Source: Nephrocerus scutellatus
Lineage: Eukaryota > Arthropoda > Insecta > Diptera > Pipunculidae
Length of the DNA stretch: 64,000 bases
Reading direction: 5' to 3'
NCBI GenBank assembly: GCA_947095585.1
Contig: OX352763.1
Location: 42,086,010 to 42,150,009, forward strand
Under the pieces are notes generated by a model. It made no database searches. It saw nothing but the letters and a program-made list of their open reading frames with translations, and had not been told where the DNA came from. Every line of letters begins with the position of its first letter. Within the stretch, counting starts at the first letter, position 1. Made by a program: the position numbers and the translations under genes. Of the stretch, positions 20,439-33,561 are shown piece by piece.

Positions 20439-23400
20439 ATGTTTACCTAGGAATTGCTGCAGTCTGCAGAAGCCAGTAGGTAGTCACAAGTAGCCAAATA
20501 GAGGCTCTACTGTGATCGGCCGCCGAACTACCATCGCACCATGTGCACATCACTTATGATGATGTTGAGGATGACGAGCGGATGATGCTCTGTTTGTGAG
20601 TGTGTATGTGTTTGTATATGCATTTGTTGGGATCAGTGAGATACCAGACTCATGAGAGATTCCATCTGGGAAGCCAAGCCGGCCTGCTGCCTGCGCTTTG
20701 GTTATCTCTTTATATCTACCACGATTTTTGCAAGAATATGACTTTGTGACCAGCTGAAGTGCAGTACAGTGCAGTGCGGCTTACGTAGGCCAACAAACGT
20801 GGATCCACAACTGAAATCGAACTCATGTTGAATTTCAATTAGTCAATACGCTGTCCGCCATCGTTGGGTGGTGGTGTGGTGGGGTGTGGTGGCGTGGCTT
20901 TATCGTCCTATGCGCAAAACAGCCACACGATCGCACACTCTCACTCTGAGTCACTGAAGCAGCAGCAGCAGCTGTCCAAACAACAGTAGCAGTAAGACAC
21001 ACACAAACCATAATAGGGAGGGCAGCAGCTCCAATCCAAAACGACGACTGAATGACTTCAACTCGGGAGTACAGAGCTCAGCCAATGGAATGTGCGCACA
21101 TTTGTGAATAGTTTGTCTATGATCAGCAAGATCTTGAAGAAGAACGATAAGGTGGAGTGGGACGTGGGAGGGATAAGGAAGTTGAGGAAAATGAGCAAAG
21201 GTAGCGAAGGACTGTTTGAAACTCAGCAATGGAAGCACAAAAAATATCTATGCCGACAAAAGAGATTATGTTGGAAATAATTTTTCTCACATTGAGTGAG
21301 CAAGCGGCGGGCGGCACTCCACCCCACCGAACACGGTCAAAGCAATGCAAGAGCGCGACTTACAATAGCACATCACACACAACAACACCCAAAGAAGAAC
21401 CAAATAACCAAAAAGATGACGATGATGGTGCTGCAGTTAGATCAAAAGGGAATCGTCTCTTGTTCGTCGTCGACATCGTTTTGCCATCACCATTACGTCG
21501 TCCCGAATAGTTATCGTCATCATCATTTGCGATATTTTTGTCGTTTATCGACGAAATAGCGGACCGCAGCAGCTGATTAAGCTTTGAAGAGCTCTGTCGC
21601 ACAGCGCTTACCAACACGCTGCTCCCTATCTATTGTGTATGCTAAATGGAAATGCACCATTAATCTTTTCTTCGGCAATGTTGTCATCGCCGGCCGCCGC
21701 TTTAAGGCACTCCTCTTTATTGAATGTCCTAGCTGCAAGATGCAAGATTTTCTATCCTAGAGGTGCGCACACAATTGACTCTTGATTAAGGGAATTAGTG
21801 GTAATCATTAGAAAAGATGGCTGCTCGGTGAAGAGGCCGGCGAGAATGGGGAAGGGAGTTACTGTCGACTACTGAGGACTCTTGCGCGAATAATGGAGTG
21901 TTATTGTTTTTGTTGTCTGCAGTTGGCGAATTTGTGAATATCGATCGATCTCCTCCACCATGCGAGCCCACAGGTCGCCTTTAGGATCATGAGAAGATAA
22001 GGGGCATCGCCGTCGACATCATCCCATCGTGATGTGGATCAATGAGCAAGCGAGCGAGCGATGATGAGAAGAAGGGGGAGGGAGGATGAGGTCGAATGAG
22101 TGTCGGTACTCATACATTAGATTAAGTACATGTTGGGGTTGCGTTAAAGTGGAAAACAAACAAAACGCTCTGCCGATTACTTGTAATCACACTTTGTGCA
22201 GGCCGAAGACGGTCGAGTCAGCTTTTCGCGATACTCTCTCGGCACATCGGACGCGGCGCGCACTCACTTACAACGTGTTGTTTATGTGTTGAGAAAACTA
22301 ATTTCAGCTGCGTGAGATACTAACGTTACATTTGACAGATACTTAAGCGGTACGCTGTCACTTAAATCGCCGGCAAGCGATATATTTCGCGCGCATTAAG
22401 TGGCTTTGCGCGCTATTTTCTCCCGCTATCGGTCGGTTGCAGGAAGTTGGGTTACAGTGATGGGCATTGTTGTTTAAGACAACGCTTTGTTTGTTGCCGG
22501 GGCGTGCCGCTCTCATGGGGAAGGAGAAAGTTATTATGCCATGGCAAATGTCATCTGCAGTTCACATTGGTGATAATGATGGGATATGAAGATGCTGGCA
22601 CATGTAATCTGAATACAAACAGTTGCAAGCTTTGTCTAATTATTGACGCCTTAGCGGCCAGCTAATAGAACACATATTTTGTTCGAAGGAGATACGGAAA
22701 TGAAGATTGAAGCATTGAAGATGATACTTAAAGAGGTAGGTATTCCATTTAATGCATTGATTGATTTGTGCACCATCATCATGTTTGGTTCTACAACCAG
22801 GGTTCGGTTCTGGCCTCCCGTTTGTACAGCTTGGTTTTAAAATCGCTCAGAGTGCCAACTTTATCGTTTGAAAACCACGACTTTTTCGCAAGTCATCAAA
22901 ATTTCATCGGATTCTACCTTAGCAGTCCGAATGTATGGTTTATTACAGCATTACAGCAAATGATAGTAAGGATACCCAAACCACCAAAAAGTCTCTTCAC
23001 TTCTTCGACACGTCCCCGGACACGTATTAGAAATGCACTTTCGTAGATTTTTGATAGAGCGGCATCTTGAGTTCTCACTAAACGGAGATTAACCTAATTT
23101 TTGGTTACGAAAGCTCAGCCTTCTTCGAGTGCCCTTACAAAATTCTGATGAAATCATTAGAGCTCCAAGGTCTGTACGAAAGACATTTTAAACATGAACA
23201 GGATAAAGTACATTGTGACCAGATGGAATATAGTACTTCCGAAGATGAGCTTTTGCAAAGGCGCTATCAAAACTTCTCAAATCTGGGAATTCAACCACCA
23301 TAACCATAACGACTTTTTAGCGATGCATATCTAAGGTTCCGTATTTATTGTACTCAAGAGCGTACGAATCCTTTAGAGATGAACTTAATCGGCTTTGAGC
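20439..23400. other. non-coding stretch
   Basis: No gene recognised. It includes GT-rich TGGTGTGGTGGGGTGTGGTG near 20871-20890 and AGC triplet runs near 20957. At 22776-22825 lies a block (ATCATCAT, then TCTACAACC, then TCTGGCCTCC) that recurs at 25681-25730 and looks like LINE 3' sequence. Confidence 0.4.
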
Positions 23401-23404
23401 AATC

Positions 23405-23700
23405 CATTGCTTGTCATGCGATGCAATGGAACCCGGTAATCCAGGACGGAAGAAGAGAGCGGGACGACCAAAACACAAATGGCACAGAACAGTCGAAGAG
23501 GAGTCACACAGCATCTGGGAAGAAGTGGGCAGTGCTACGATATATTTCCAGAAAACGCACTCGATAGCGCATAGGCGTTTTAGAGGCTCTGAGACCAACC
23601 TAAGTAAATTAATTGATGGACTGACTCTCCAAATGGATGAAACATGACAAAGCTTGGATAAGGCCTTAAGAGGTGCAAAAGGCAATTTCATGAAAAGGTT
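23405..23700 (+). pseudogene. RTE-like LINE 3' coding tail
   Basis: The frame at 23411-23647 includes MEPGNPGRKKRAGRPKHKW and then HRTVEEESHSIWEEVG, the basic 'GRP...W..TVE' end of RTE-type reverse-transcriptase proteins. Upstream RT motifs are absent. A second copy of this kind of tail lies at 50265-50330. Confidence 0.6.
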
Positions 23701-26126
23701 GGACATTTTGTTTGCATCATTGTTTTGGTCAAGAATTCGTGAGAAAAAGCCCAGTTGGCAGACATAAAAGTCATTTTACATCAAAATGTGCAAAAGTGCA
23801 ATAAAGTTGGAGCGCTATTCACTTAGAAATATCCCGACCGACCATCCTATAACGTCATCAAGTACCCACATGTATTGTCTATCTATCCTATAAACAGTTG
23901 GATCCATATACAAAAGGACATCGATTAAAGGAATACAATTTATGACTCTCAATAAATTTATTTATTGCCCTGATGATGATGATGATGATGATACACCTGG
24001 CCGGCTCGATGGCTTACACAGCTTTTATGTGTATTGAAATGTTAAAGCCTATCTTGGTCGCGATTTACTTTTCTCCTTAATCGCTCGCTTGAGACATTCC
24101 TGTGGCGGCGGGATGCAATTTTCTTCTCCGTTGGCAATTGGCTGTAAAAAGCCCAGTTATGGCACAAATGAAATCGTCCAACAAAGCGAATGACAAAAGG
24201 CCAAAACGACGACAATACAATAAGTTTATTATTTCAATTGCAATTGTTCTCCCGACACACACAATGCAATAATCGTTGGAGCGCAAAAGGCCGACCTCAA
24301 GCGCGGCCTTCTTCGCCTCTTGGAAATTTTGTTGAATTTCATGTACGCGACGAGCATAAAATCACATTACACTTTGGTATTGCAGCAGCAGAAGCAGCAA
24401 GATAATGGCAGTGCGCGCACACACTCTGCGCATGCCAGCATGCCCGGAGTTGTACGACGGTACGGCCCTGCACGGACACGTACATAATACGAAGTACAAC
24501 GGACAAGACAAGGTGAATCTTTTGAAATAATTCTTTAAGGAATCATCTACAACGAATGACGACGTCGCAGCACGGTCAGCCGCCGGCGCACCGCTTGACG
24601 CTCTCACTAGCAAAACAAGAAATAGTAAAATAATTTAATGTGTACCCCGCCCTCCACCCTTCCCACTGCTTCCAGGTACCAAGAAAATAGTTTCATCGGG
24701 ACGAGAAGGAGGCGCATTAGACAGAACGCGGTAATAGGCATAGGCAGTGTAGGCATCCTCACGCATAGCAGCCACCTTGACTATGAGTGTGATGCATCTA
24801 TCTGAGTTTTGTCCGTTCCACCCTCCTTTTGCCGCTACCACGAACAAATTTCAATTTCCATTTCTTATGTAGATGCTATTATGACGAGCGGGAACACACC
24901 TGCCTGCCGCTGGCATCTCTACCGCTTTCCAACGTACCCGATATGATTTTCCTTCAATCCAATTGCGCGCTGCATCTGTCGTCGTGTTTTTTATATTCTG
25001 GTTTTGCGGTCTTCTGTTAGCGAATTTGTTCTGGAGATCGCTCACCAACCTGATTATATTCTTTGATTAAGAAACTTTAAGTTTGCCTCTGCACTCTGCT
25101 CCGTCATCTATCAAAATATTTTGATCTAATAATGCAGAGTGAAATTGCGGCTGCGCACCGTGGCGGTCGAAACAATTCCGAGAGATAATCGCACGATCAG
25201 TGGACAAACCAGTATACTCGGCGTATGCAGATTTTCATTCGGAAAGGAAGCAATGCCAGCGTCGCACACTCGAAAAGCCAAAGATTTTGCCCCCCTGCTG
25301 CACAGCGAAACCTGTAGAGTCGACGACGACGCGGATCATGACGATGATGACCAATTGAACCAATCGTCAACTAGTTTTTTGTTGTTGTTTTTATAACACA
25401 TCCGCTGCGCTCTGCAATCAGCGTTTTGAGTAAAGCTGAGTTTTTCTATCTTTCTTTTGCCACTGCTGATACTTTATGTTGTGGCCCCACCTCGTATGTG
25501 ATTAGGAGATCAAAGGAAAAATCTCATTAAACTACAAAGTTGCGTTTTGAGACCGGACCGCTGGTCAGACAGACATTATCTGACACCAACGTTAGTAAAA
25601 AATATTAAGCTTGGGAAATGACATCGTAATTTTATCCATAGTAATGTAATTCTAGATGGTTCGCAACATACAAAGACTTATCATCATCATATTTAGCTCT
25701 ACAACCGGGATCCTGTCCTGGCCTCCTTAAAGAAAACTTCTATTATGCAAACATCTGTTGGAGGGACTTAATTTAGGCATTTTAAAGACTAGTCCGAGTT
25801 TATTACATATAACTCTTGCATGGCTCCATGTTGGTAGTTAGAAAATATATCTAGAATACTTCGTCTTCAGAATCTCGATGATCAGAAAGAAGTGCAAAAA
25901 TACGCACCGATAGTTGAAACTTTCTCTGTCTGCAGCTGCAGCTCTGTTAAAACATGTCTGTCAAGACTCTTTAAATGCAGAAACCTAAAAAAATGCATTT
26001 CCCAGAAAACAGAAAACCAAGAAGACAGTGCTGAACCTTTACCTTTTCACAATATGTTGTTTCTTGATAAGAGGAAAGAGGAATGTAAAGATTAAAACAG
26101 GCTTTTTATAATCACCAACTGCGTTA
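23701..26126. other. non-coding stretch with simple repeats
   Basis: No gene recognised. A GAT triplet run at about 23972-23993 and GAC/GAT runs near 25322-25350 are present. 25681-25730 resembles the LINE-like block at 22776. Confidence 0.4.
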
Positions 26127-26359
26127 TACCTTTTTCAAGTCTAGTTAACCATTTTTCAAATCGAATTAACAAATTTTCAGAACAAAATAACACTTTTTCA
26201 AATGAAGTTAGCCAATTTTCAAACCAAATTAACAACAATTTTCAAATCAAATTAAATTAATTTTATTTCGTCAATTCGTATTTCATAAAATAAAATTCAG
26301 ATTATAATTTTCGACAAATGATTCTCATGGAGCGCCCGCTGCTGCATTGCTCATTTTTT

Positions 26360-26700
26360 TTAAATTCTCTATATTAACTTCACTTGCCCGTGGGTCGTCG
26401 GTCGGTCGTCGGTCGGTCGTCTGTCGTGGATTCTTGCGATCAATTTTTAACCCACTTTCCATGGGCCGATTTTATTGAAATTTTGTACACTTGCGTATTT
26501 CCGGAGACAACACTTTCTATTAAATTTTGAGGCCCCTCGGGCTGCGGGGTCGGGGGGCTCCCAAACAAAAATTTTAAAAAATTTACCCGATTTTCTTCAA
26601 ATTTTACACACATGTGTATACACAATAAACAATACTTTTTCGAAAATTTGGTAGTGATCGGGTCCCGGGTTCGGCCGCAAGGCCCTTATACATTTTTTAA
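26360..26700 (+). repeat. dispersed repeat family B, copy 1
   Basis: Starts TTAAATTCTCTATATTAAC, then a GTCG/GTCGGTCG run, TTGCGATCAATTTTTAACCC, two units of 'CGATTTT-TT-AAATTTT-CACA-TGTGTAT' and a GC-rich 'CGGG' block. The same parts recur at 39219, 44200, 44570, 56150 and 63689. It is inserted in the Tc1-like element. Confidence 0.8.
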
Positions 26701-27230
26701 ATATCTGTACTGGCATCAGATATTCGTCGCCCTTTATGGACTGTGTGCGGTGTGTGCTGCGCAGTCGGCTGCGCTGCATGGTTTTGTTGGTGGTGGAGAG
26801 AGAGAGAGAAATCTTAGCGCACGCACAAATGAACCCAGCAAATGAAACGAGACGTACATGTTTTATGCTTACTTCAAATTACATTTTTATTATATACTGA
26901 ATTGTATTTTTATTGATGTCGTTTTTGTTGTTGTCGATATCAACTTACAGATAGAACAACAAGTTTTCACAATATGCTGTCATTTGGCGTTTTCATAAAT
27001 TAGTTCAGAGCAGTCAAAGAGTTCTCAAGATAAATGTTCGTGTTTCTTATTTGCTCAGAGTATGAGCGTGCTCTAAGTGCTCAGAATAAAATGATCTGAG
27101 CTTTTTCAATTTTAACATCTGATGTCAAATGTTTGTTTCGATGATTTTCTCCTACAATAAAAAAAAAATGACCCAGGATCGAGGGGCTCCCATATCAATT
27201 TCTGCGATTAGAGAATTTAGATGAAAAATT

Positions 27231-27689
27231 TTAATTTTTATGGGTTGTTTTTTTTAACATCATATTCATTATAAAATTTGAACAGTCAGCTGCAGTCACT
27301 GGGTTTAAGGATAACTCTATTACCTCAACTAGAGTTCGGCGGTTGGCTGGATCACCCAAGTACTGTCCAGCCAAAATTTCCACCTTCGACCATACATTTT
27401 CTATAGGGTTCAACATTGGTGAGTATGGAGGTAAAAACATTAACTTATATTGAGTCCCAAGTACAAGATCCTTAACTGCTTCTAGTTTATGTATTGTACA
27501 GTTATCTAATACTAACCAAGCGTCGGTAATATTTCTAGTAGTTAACTGTTCCAATAATTCCGATAAAAATTCAAAAAATCTAATGGAATTTACTGTCGAG
27601 TTGCTAAAAATTTTATGATGAACAATACACTGTTGACTGTTGATCGCACCAACTAATCTTACATTTCGGCCTCTCACTGTTGGTAGCAT
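27231..27689 (-). pseudogene. Tc1-like (DD34E) transposase, 5'-truncated
   Basis: 152 codons with the second and third catalytic residues: VLDNCTIHK and YSPMLNPIENVWS, with 34 residues between Asp and Glu. The N-terminal DNA-binding region and the first Asp are missing, and the frame starts only about 27 bp from the right inverted repeat, so the 5' half was lost by internal deletion. The rest is open to its stop. The last codons plus the 3' sequence recur at about 44776-44822, marking another lost copy. Confidence 0.85.
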
Positions 27690-27856
27690 TTACATTTTAT
27701 TGTATATTTTGCGAAAAAAAAAATAATTTAATTTGATTTGAAAAATGTTGTTAATTTGTTTTTAAAATTGGCTAACTTCATTAGAAAAAGTTTTATTTTG
27801 TTCTGAAATTTTGTTAATTTGATTTGAAAAATTGTTAACTTGACTTGAAAAAGGTA

Positions 27857-30800
27857 TATAAGTTTTTAAGATTATTTCCTTTCAAAACTAAATCAAAGCT
27901 TCAAGTCCGAGTTAAATCTTTACATTGCTAAATTTTAGAGCAAAATCTTAGCACGTAAGCCAGGTCTTAATCAATCCTCCATGATTACTCAGAAAAGTAA
28001 CAACATCAACAATTATTGCTATCATTCTGATCTCACATCTGTACGCTGCACAATTCCATCAGCGATTACCTCACAATTATTGCACTCAAGATACGAGCAA
28101 TGCGATTGCGCTGCAATAGGCTTCTCTCCCTCACCCCGCACTGCTTTGGAGACCGCTGCTTTGAATGGACTGAATAAATTGAATTTATGAAATAATTTCA
28201 TGTAAATTATGAATTTGATGCAATCGCGTGGTGTAGTTACCGTCGATTGTCTTTTCTCATCGGAAAAAAACCCGTTTGTTCGTCCGTGTAGCGCATAAAG
28301 CAGAGCAGCACCTCAGCATGTGACACCTCGTCATTAATTATTATTGTTCCCAAGAACGTGGGTGGGTGTGCCTGCCGTGCTGACAAAGTGCGCCGCAGCA
28401 GTTGTGGACGATGGGTGAAGGTATCGAAAGTGCATGGCAATTAAGAATCGCACAACTAATTAAGTTATGCAGATGTTACAAATTAAATGCATATTAAAAA
28501 TAAACAACAACAACACCACAGTCATCACCAATGACAAACATAAATTCACGTTGTTTGAGCATTTAATTGGTTTTTGGAATCTCCGCGAACTGAACTGGCG
28601 AAATGGCGAACTGGTTGCGCGGGATATTGTCAATGGAGAAGACCAGACCAGACCAGAACTAAAACCCATGACCTGATGCCAATCTTGAGCCCAGGGTTTT
28701 AGCCTTTCTCGCAAAGTGACAATTTATTTTCCAGATGGATATAAATATCAGCCAGAATCATCAGAGGCATAGCGGTCCGCCAACAAATGAGATTATCTCA
28801 ATTTGCGGTAGCAGCAGCCAAACTCCATATGGTCCAAAAAGTGGAGTTTGTGTGTATGTGTGAGTTTGTAACATACGAGCGACCAGTACCTACGGCAACC
28901 AACAAACAACCACAAAGGCGCTCCATTTATTCAGGAAGACAGGAGGAAACAAGCTGCTGATCCCAAGATTTCGTTGTGTCCAATTCTTTCAAAGTCCTGG
29001 CTATCGAAATAAAGCGAACAACCACACTATCGCCTCGGCGTCGACGCTCATTATAACTATCGAGTATACAAACAGCAATGATGCTGCTTCCATTCGAGAC
29101 ATCGCCCAAAGGCGTCCAGCACCGTAATAAATAGCATCGATGGTGTAGAAGGAACGTACACATCACAAAACACAGGACACACGGTGGAGAATAAATGAAG
29201 GAAGACGGCCGGCCAGGCGTCCTTCCAACTCTCCTCTCCAGATAGGTTTTCCTTTTCAAAAGATGACAAAGAATGGACGTGCAAAGGAAAACATAGCACA
29301 AGGAATGTAAGCAATAAATATTCGCCGCTTGCGCTTGTTTCGTGAAGCGAGCGCGATCCACTCCATTGCTTCGCGATAATAATCACCTACTCGCGGCGAT
29401 CGCGCAGCAAAACATATATACAAAAGGATGATGGCCAGAGCACAGTTAAAGGGTTAAGTAGGGAGGGGCATGCAGGCTGGCTAGGAGCCTCTCTCAATTT
29501 ACCATAACGATGCGATGTTTTCTTGATATGAACTGGTAAGTGGGCAGAGGCGCAGAGCAGCAGCATGCCAATGGATTGAATTGGCAGAATGACTATAAAG
29601 AGCTCGGTTCTGCGCGAGCTCCCAACCTTTCTTTAGCCGTTCCCTCTGCTGTTGGATCTGCTGCTCCGATCTTCATTGGCCTGTGCAATGATCTTCGATC
29701 TCTCTGCCCGATCTGTCTTAATATTTAGATTAATAAGAATATTACTCGTAACGATGGTTCGGTCGGATGCGAATCAGATCAGTATGCGAAGTGAACAGGA
29801 GAAATGTTTTTGTTGGGTTGGACGCTGAGGGGAATGAATGAGGCAGAATGGACGATGCTCCTTTGCAGTGACATCGATTGTCAATTTTGTTGAGTGCAAC
29901 TTTACGATCTGCCTTGCTGTGCTGTGTTGAGCTGTTCTGTATGTGTTCAGTTGTAGATCTTAGATTTAATGTAGGGTTTTTCTATACTGGTACAGCTAAT
30001 GCCTCAAGCAACATTTCAGATTTTCTAGAGATTTCACCTTCTATTGGACAAGACAATTGCTCAGTTTGTTGATACCGCAAGCAAATGTGATGACACGCAA
30101 ATGACGCTCTGGTATAGCGAGAAACTTTAAATATACGCAAATGCCGCCCCTGAGTTGTTGAACCTGAATCCACCTATGCTTAATATGTTCTTTCTGCTTC
30201 TTCCATAAAAAATTCCCTTCCAAATCTATAAGCGCAACTGTCAGAAGATTTCAAGTTAAAAAGACGATGACAAAATTCTATAAAAATGTCACCACATAGC
30301 GCATTTCAACACGCATGACAAACGAGAACCGTGGTAATTTCCGTCTTGAAACTACCTCATCATCATCATCAGCGCATCGTATCGTGTGATATCATCGATG
30401 TGGTCATTAGATTCCACCACCAACAACTTCTTATACAGAACTTCATCCGAACGAGTTAATTAAAGTAATTGCAGCCGTTTCGCTCCTCTTGACCTAACAT
30501 CCCATTGCATAGCTTAGTTGAAGAGTTTAGTTTGGAGGAGCGAGCAAAAGACCGAAAGTTTAAAGGGAGAACTATCTATCTTCTAGCAAAGAAATCACAA
30601 AGAAATTTAGCCCTAAAAGAAACGAAAGACGGCAAGAGAATCGCAAAAGAACAAGGACAAAGGAACTTTCTTAGTTGTGTTAGTCGTATAGAGGTAGGGG
30701 TAGGAGTACCCCCATGCCCGACAATAAAACAAGAAAAATAAACAAAACCTAAAAATGCCCACGGTTCCTGCGCCTGCAGTACATGAGTGGGAAAGCAAAG

Positions 30801-31526
30801 CAAAGCAAAAAAAGACGAACAACGGCAAAGCGAATATGACGTTGATGAAGATGATTTTTAAACGCTCAATGAACAAGACGAGCGTTCTCACTCACCGATC
30901 ACCGATCACCGAACCGTTTGACGTTGTTCATCGATCGCCCTTCGCCAGTAATGTCAAACGAGAACGAGACAACTGGTGTTCTGACACCCGATTTACAAAT
31001 GCAATGCTGGCAGTTATCTTGTTATTTATTTTTCCTCGCTTGCATCCTTCACTTGATGATCAGATTTCTTGGGACAGAACACACATGATCATAATATTGA
31101 AATATGGATCATTCCGGTAGTTATCGACTCTAAGATATAATATAAACACCTACACCCATCCCGTCGCGTCAAAAGAATGCAAAATGTCAGTTTTCTTCTT
31201 TTTTTGTTACATGGACGGTGCGCAAAAAAATACCATCATTGTAGAATCTGCATGAAGATCTGCATGCTTCCGAACTTGCTTTTTCGACTTACCAATAAGA
31301 TTCTTTGAGAATCACTGTGTATTCCTAATATTTACGACTACCTTTAATACACAAACCCAACACGAAACCGAATTAGAATGGGAATTATGTGAACAACGGC
31401 TATCTTCCAGTTTCTCTTCGTGTTCCGGGGTCCAGCGAGTAGAGTGCTGGATAGAAATGTAGGGGTATTTTTTAAGTTTCTCCTAACGTCTAGATTTTGC
31501 GCAATCGCATTAGTTTGACAGGAGAT
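27857..31526. other. non-coding stretch
   Basis: No gene recognised. Long overlapping minus-strand frames at 28927-29386 (144 and 109 codons) have no domain and no splice signals that support them. A CAT triplet run lies at about 30358-30370. A 78-codon Lys/Arg-rich frame at 30505-30741 is not recognised. Confidence 0.4.
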
Positions 31527-31575
31527 CAATGTACGAGGGTTATTTTGAAAGTTTTGCAGTTCGACTACTTTCCGT
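31527..31575 (+). mobile_element. single mariner end
   Basis: TGTACGAGGGTTATTTTGAA and the following bases look like one mariner inverted repeat next to a TA. No partner end in inverted orientation was seen and no transposase follows. Confidence 0.4.
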
Positions 31576-31805
31576 GAGTTTAATGAATTCAGTTTTAATG
31601 TTCAATATAAAGGATACATCAGTAAAATCATCAAGTTTGGTCAAAAAAAGTGAAAAAAAATATCAAGAGTATGACTCAAGTAAACATCATCCTGCACAAG
31701 CACCCTTACCATTTTATCTTGCTGGTCTTGTGTTAGAAGATCGTTATATTAAGGGCAACAGAATGTACATAGTACTTTTAAGTGTGTACTTCCTTATCAA
31801 TTATG

Positions 31806-32645
31806 GTTGAAACTAGGGTTTGCAATCTCGGACTATTAAAAGAAAGTCGTGTTGTGCCCACACCTCCATTTTTTTTTATAAAACGATTTTCCAGAACGGG
31901 AGTTAAACTTTGCTGAATTGCTGTATTGAGTCTGCTCTCTAAGCCGTCACAAACTTCTTTCCCTATTTGAATTTCAGAGAATCACAGAGTTCCATTTCTA
32001 TCATATTCAGACATAGCGCAGTAATAGCATTAACGCCAATGTATGGTCATTATATTGAATACAAGTGTTGTTGTAATAAGTGTTCTTGTGGATATTGTAT
32101 GGTAATTATATTGAATACAAGTGTTGTTGTAATAAGTGTTTTTGTGTACATTTAAAGTTATCACCAATATAAATTGTGAACTTGTATTAATTATATTTAC
32201 TGTTTGTTTATTAAAGTTGTAATTTATAATAAACTTGTGCTGTGTTTTATTTGCAAAATCCTTTACGAAATCGAAAGCCTAAATTTCGTAACAATATATA
32301 TAGAATATAGTACGTACAAAGCAGCACAGCACATGGCACACAGTCATTATGATGCCCGTATATGGCGTGATATTCGTATAGCACAAAAAGCAGCGCAGCG
32401 AACAGTGAAGCACACAGTACACAGTCATTATGATGCCCAACCGTTTTTCCATCGACTTTAGTTATTTAGTTACAAAATTGGTCGCCACGAAAGGCCCTTT
32501 TATTTAAACCGGATAATATTTAGCTTATGTCCTGAAAGTCCATTCTAAATACTGGTGAAAAATTTTTTGAAATCGGTCCAGTAGTTTCGAAGATTACCTC
32601 CTACACACAAACCAACATTACCTCTTTATAATATTAGTATAGATA
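31806..32645 (-). mobile_element. Helitron- or RTE-like non-coding element
   Basis: On the minus strand it begins at 32645 with ATCTATACTAATATTATAAA, then AGGTAATGTT and an ACTACTGGACCGATTTCAAA block, a well-known start in arthropod repeats described as Helitrons; the same motif in the other direction also resembles RTE/SINE tails. Inside are a 56-bp tandem pair (units at 32041 and 32097) and a second pair of about 79 bp around 32325-32440 sharing ACACAGTCATTATGATGCCC. The far limit near 31806 is set by a TTTGCAATC block that recurs at 32813 and is uncertain. No coding frame. Confidence 0.5.
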
Positions 32646-33560
32646 CGACGCAGACTAAACTTAGGACGAGACATTATATTTAACTGGCGCCATACAGGTC
32701 AACGTCTGTTGATTATAATGTCTCATCAGGACAGTTATAGAGTGCCGAAATCCCGGGCTTGAGTTATTTCAACACCGGGATTGGTTTTTGTGATTTCTAT
32801 TACGGGATCCCGGATTGCAAACCCTGGTTGAAACGTATAGATTCCGATTTGACTCATCGGAAGCAACGGTCGAAAAACTCGCTACAGTCATTGCTTCGGA
32901 GCTTAGTGAGGGGGGTTCAGCAGAGAACAAAACACAATATTCGCCCACAAAACTTCAACAGCAACCTTCCTTGGTTATGGTATGGTCTATGGTTATAAAT
33001 TATTTTTGTACGAGTAAGATAAAGATACAGACAGAGAAAGAAACAAAGATAAGGGAAGAATTGCCAAATTAATCAAAATCAACGTTTGTGAGTCCTTTCT
33101 GGATATTAAATAATATAAAGCGTTGAAGTGAACAATGGGAGCTGATGTCGTCCGCAGGATTATTTCGATGGCAAATCCGAAAATTCAAATTCAGTGGTAC
33201 AATTTCGGTTTTAAGGTATACTCGATTTATCTCTATAATGCTAGATAAAGAGAAGAGAATCTATTTCTGGAACAACTTAGAAATGAAAAGTGAGAATAAA
33301 GAGAAAACCATAGCCTAGTAAACACAACTCTACAGTCTTTAGAGCTGGTTGCGATTACGAGTAATGGAGAATACAACTCTCCAATCATCGTGATCAGATT
33401 TAATCGGTTCATATGTTCTCGGTCACTCAAGCTCACTTACGTTGATTAATGCAGACTGATGTTAACGAAATTCATGATCCGCAGTGAGCTAAAGTAAGAA
33501 CAAAAGATCTCGTAATCAGAACGAATCCTTTTTCTATTCAATACAAGATGTTAATGATTT
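32646..33560. other. non-coding stretch
   Basis: No gene recognised. Near 32760-32835 lies a G-rich block with GATTGCAAACCCTGGTTGAAACG, matching in inverse the block at 31804-31830. Confidence 0.4.
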
Positions 33561-33561
33561 T

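Larger units (their letters stand above)
26127..27856 (-). mobile_element. Tc1/mariner-type element with 140-bp inverted repeats
   Basis: Left end (26127-26267) and right end (27716-27856) are inverted copies of about 140 bp starting TACCTTTTTCAAGTC, each flanked by TA. The repeats are themselves built of 24-26 bp subunits around TTTTCAAATC-AATTAAC. The interior holds a truncated transposase on the minus strand and a copy of dispersed repeat B (26360-26700). Span 1730 bp. Long, internally repetitive ends are unusual for the Tc1/mariner superfamily. Confidence 0.85.

Noticed and set aside
28927..29386. Overlapping 144- and 109-codon minus-strand ORFs
   Set aside because: Two phases open over the same DNA and neither has a domain; this points to local base composition, not coding.
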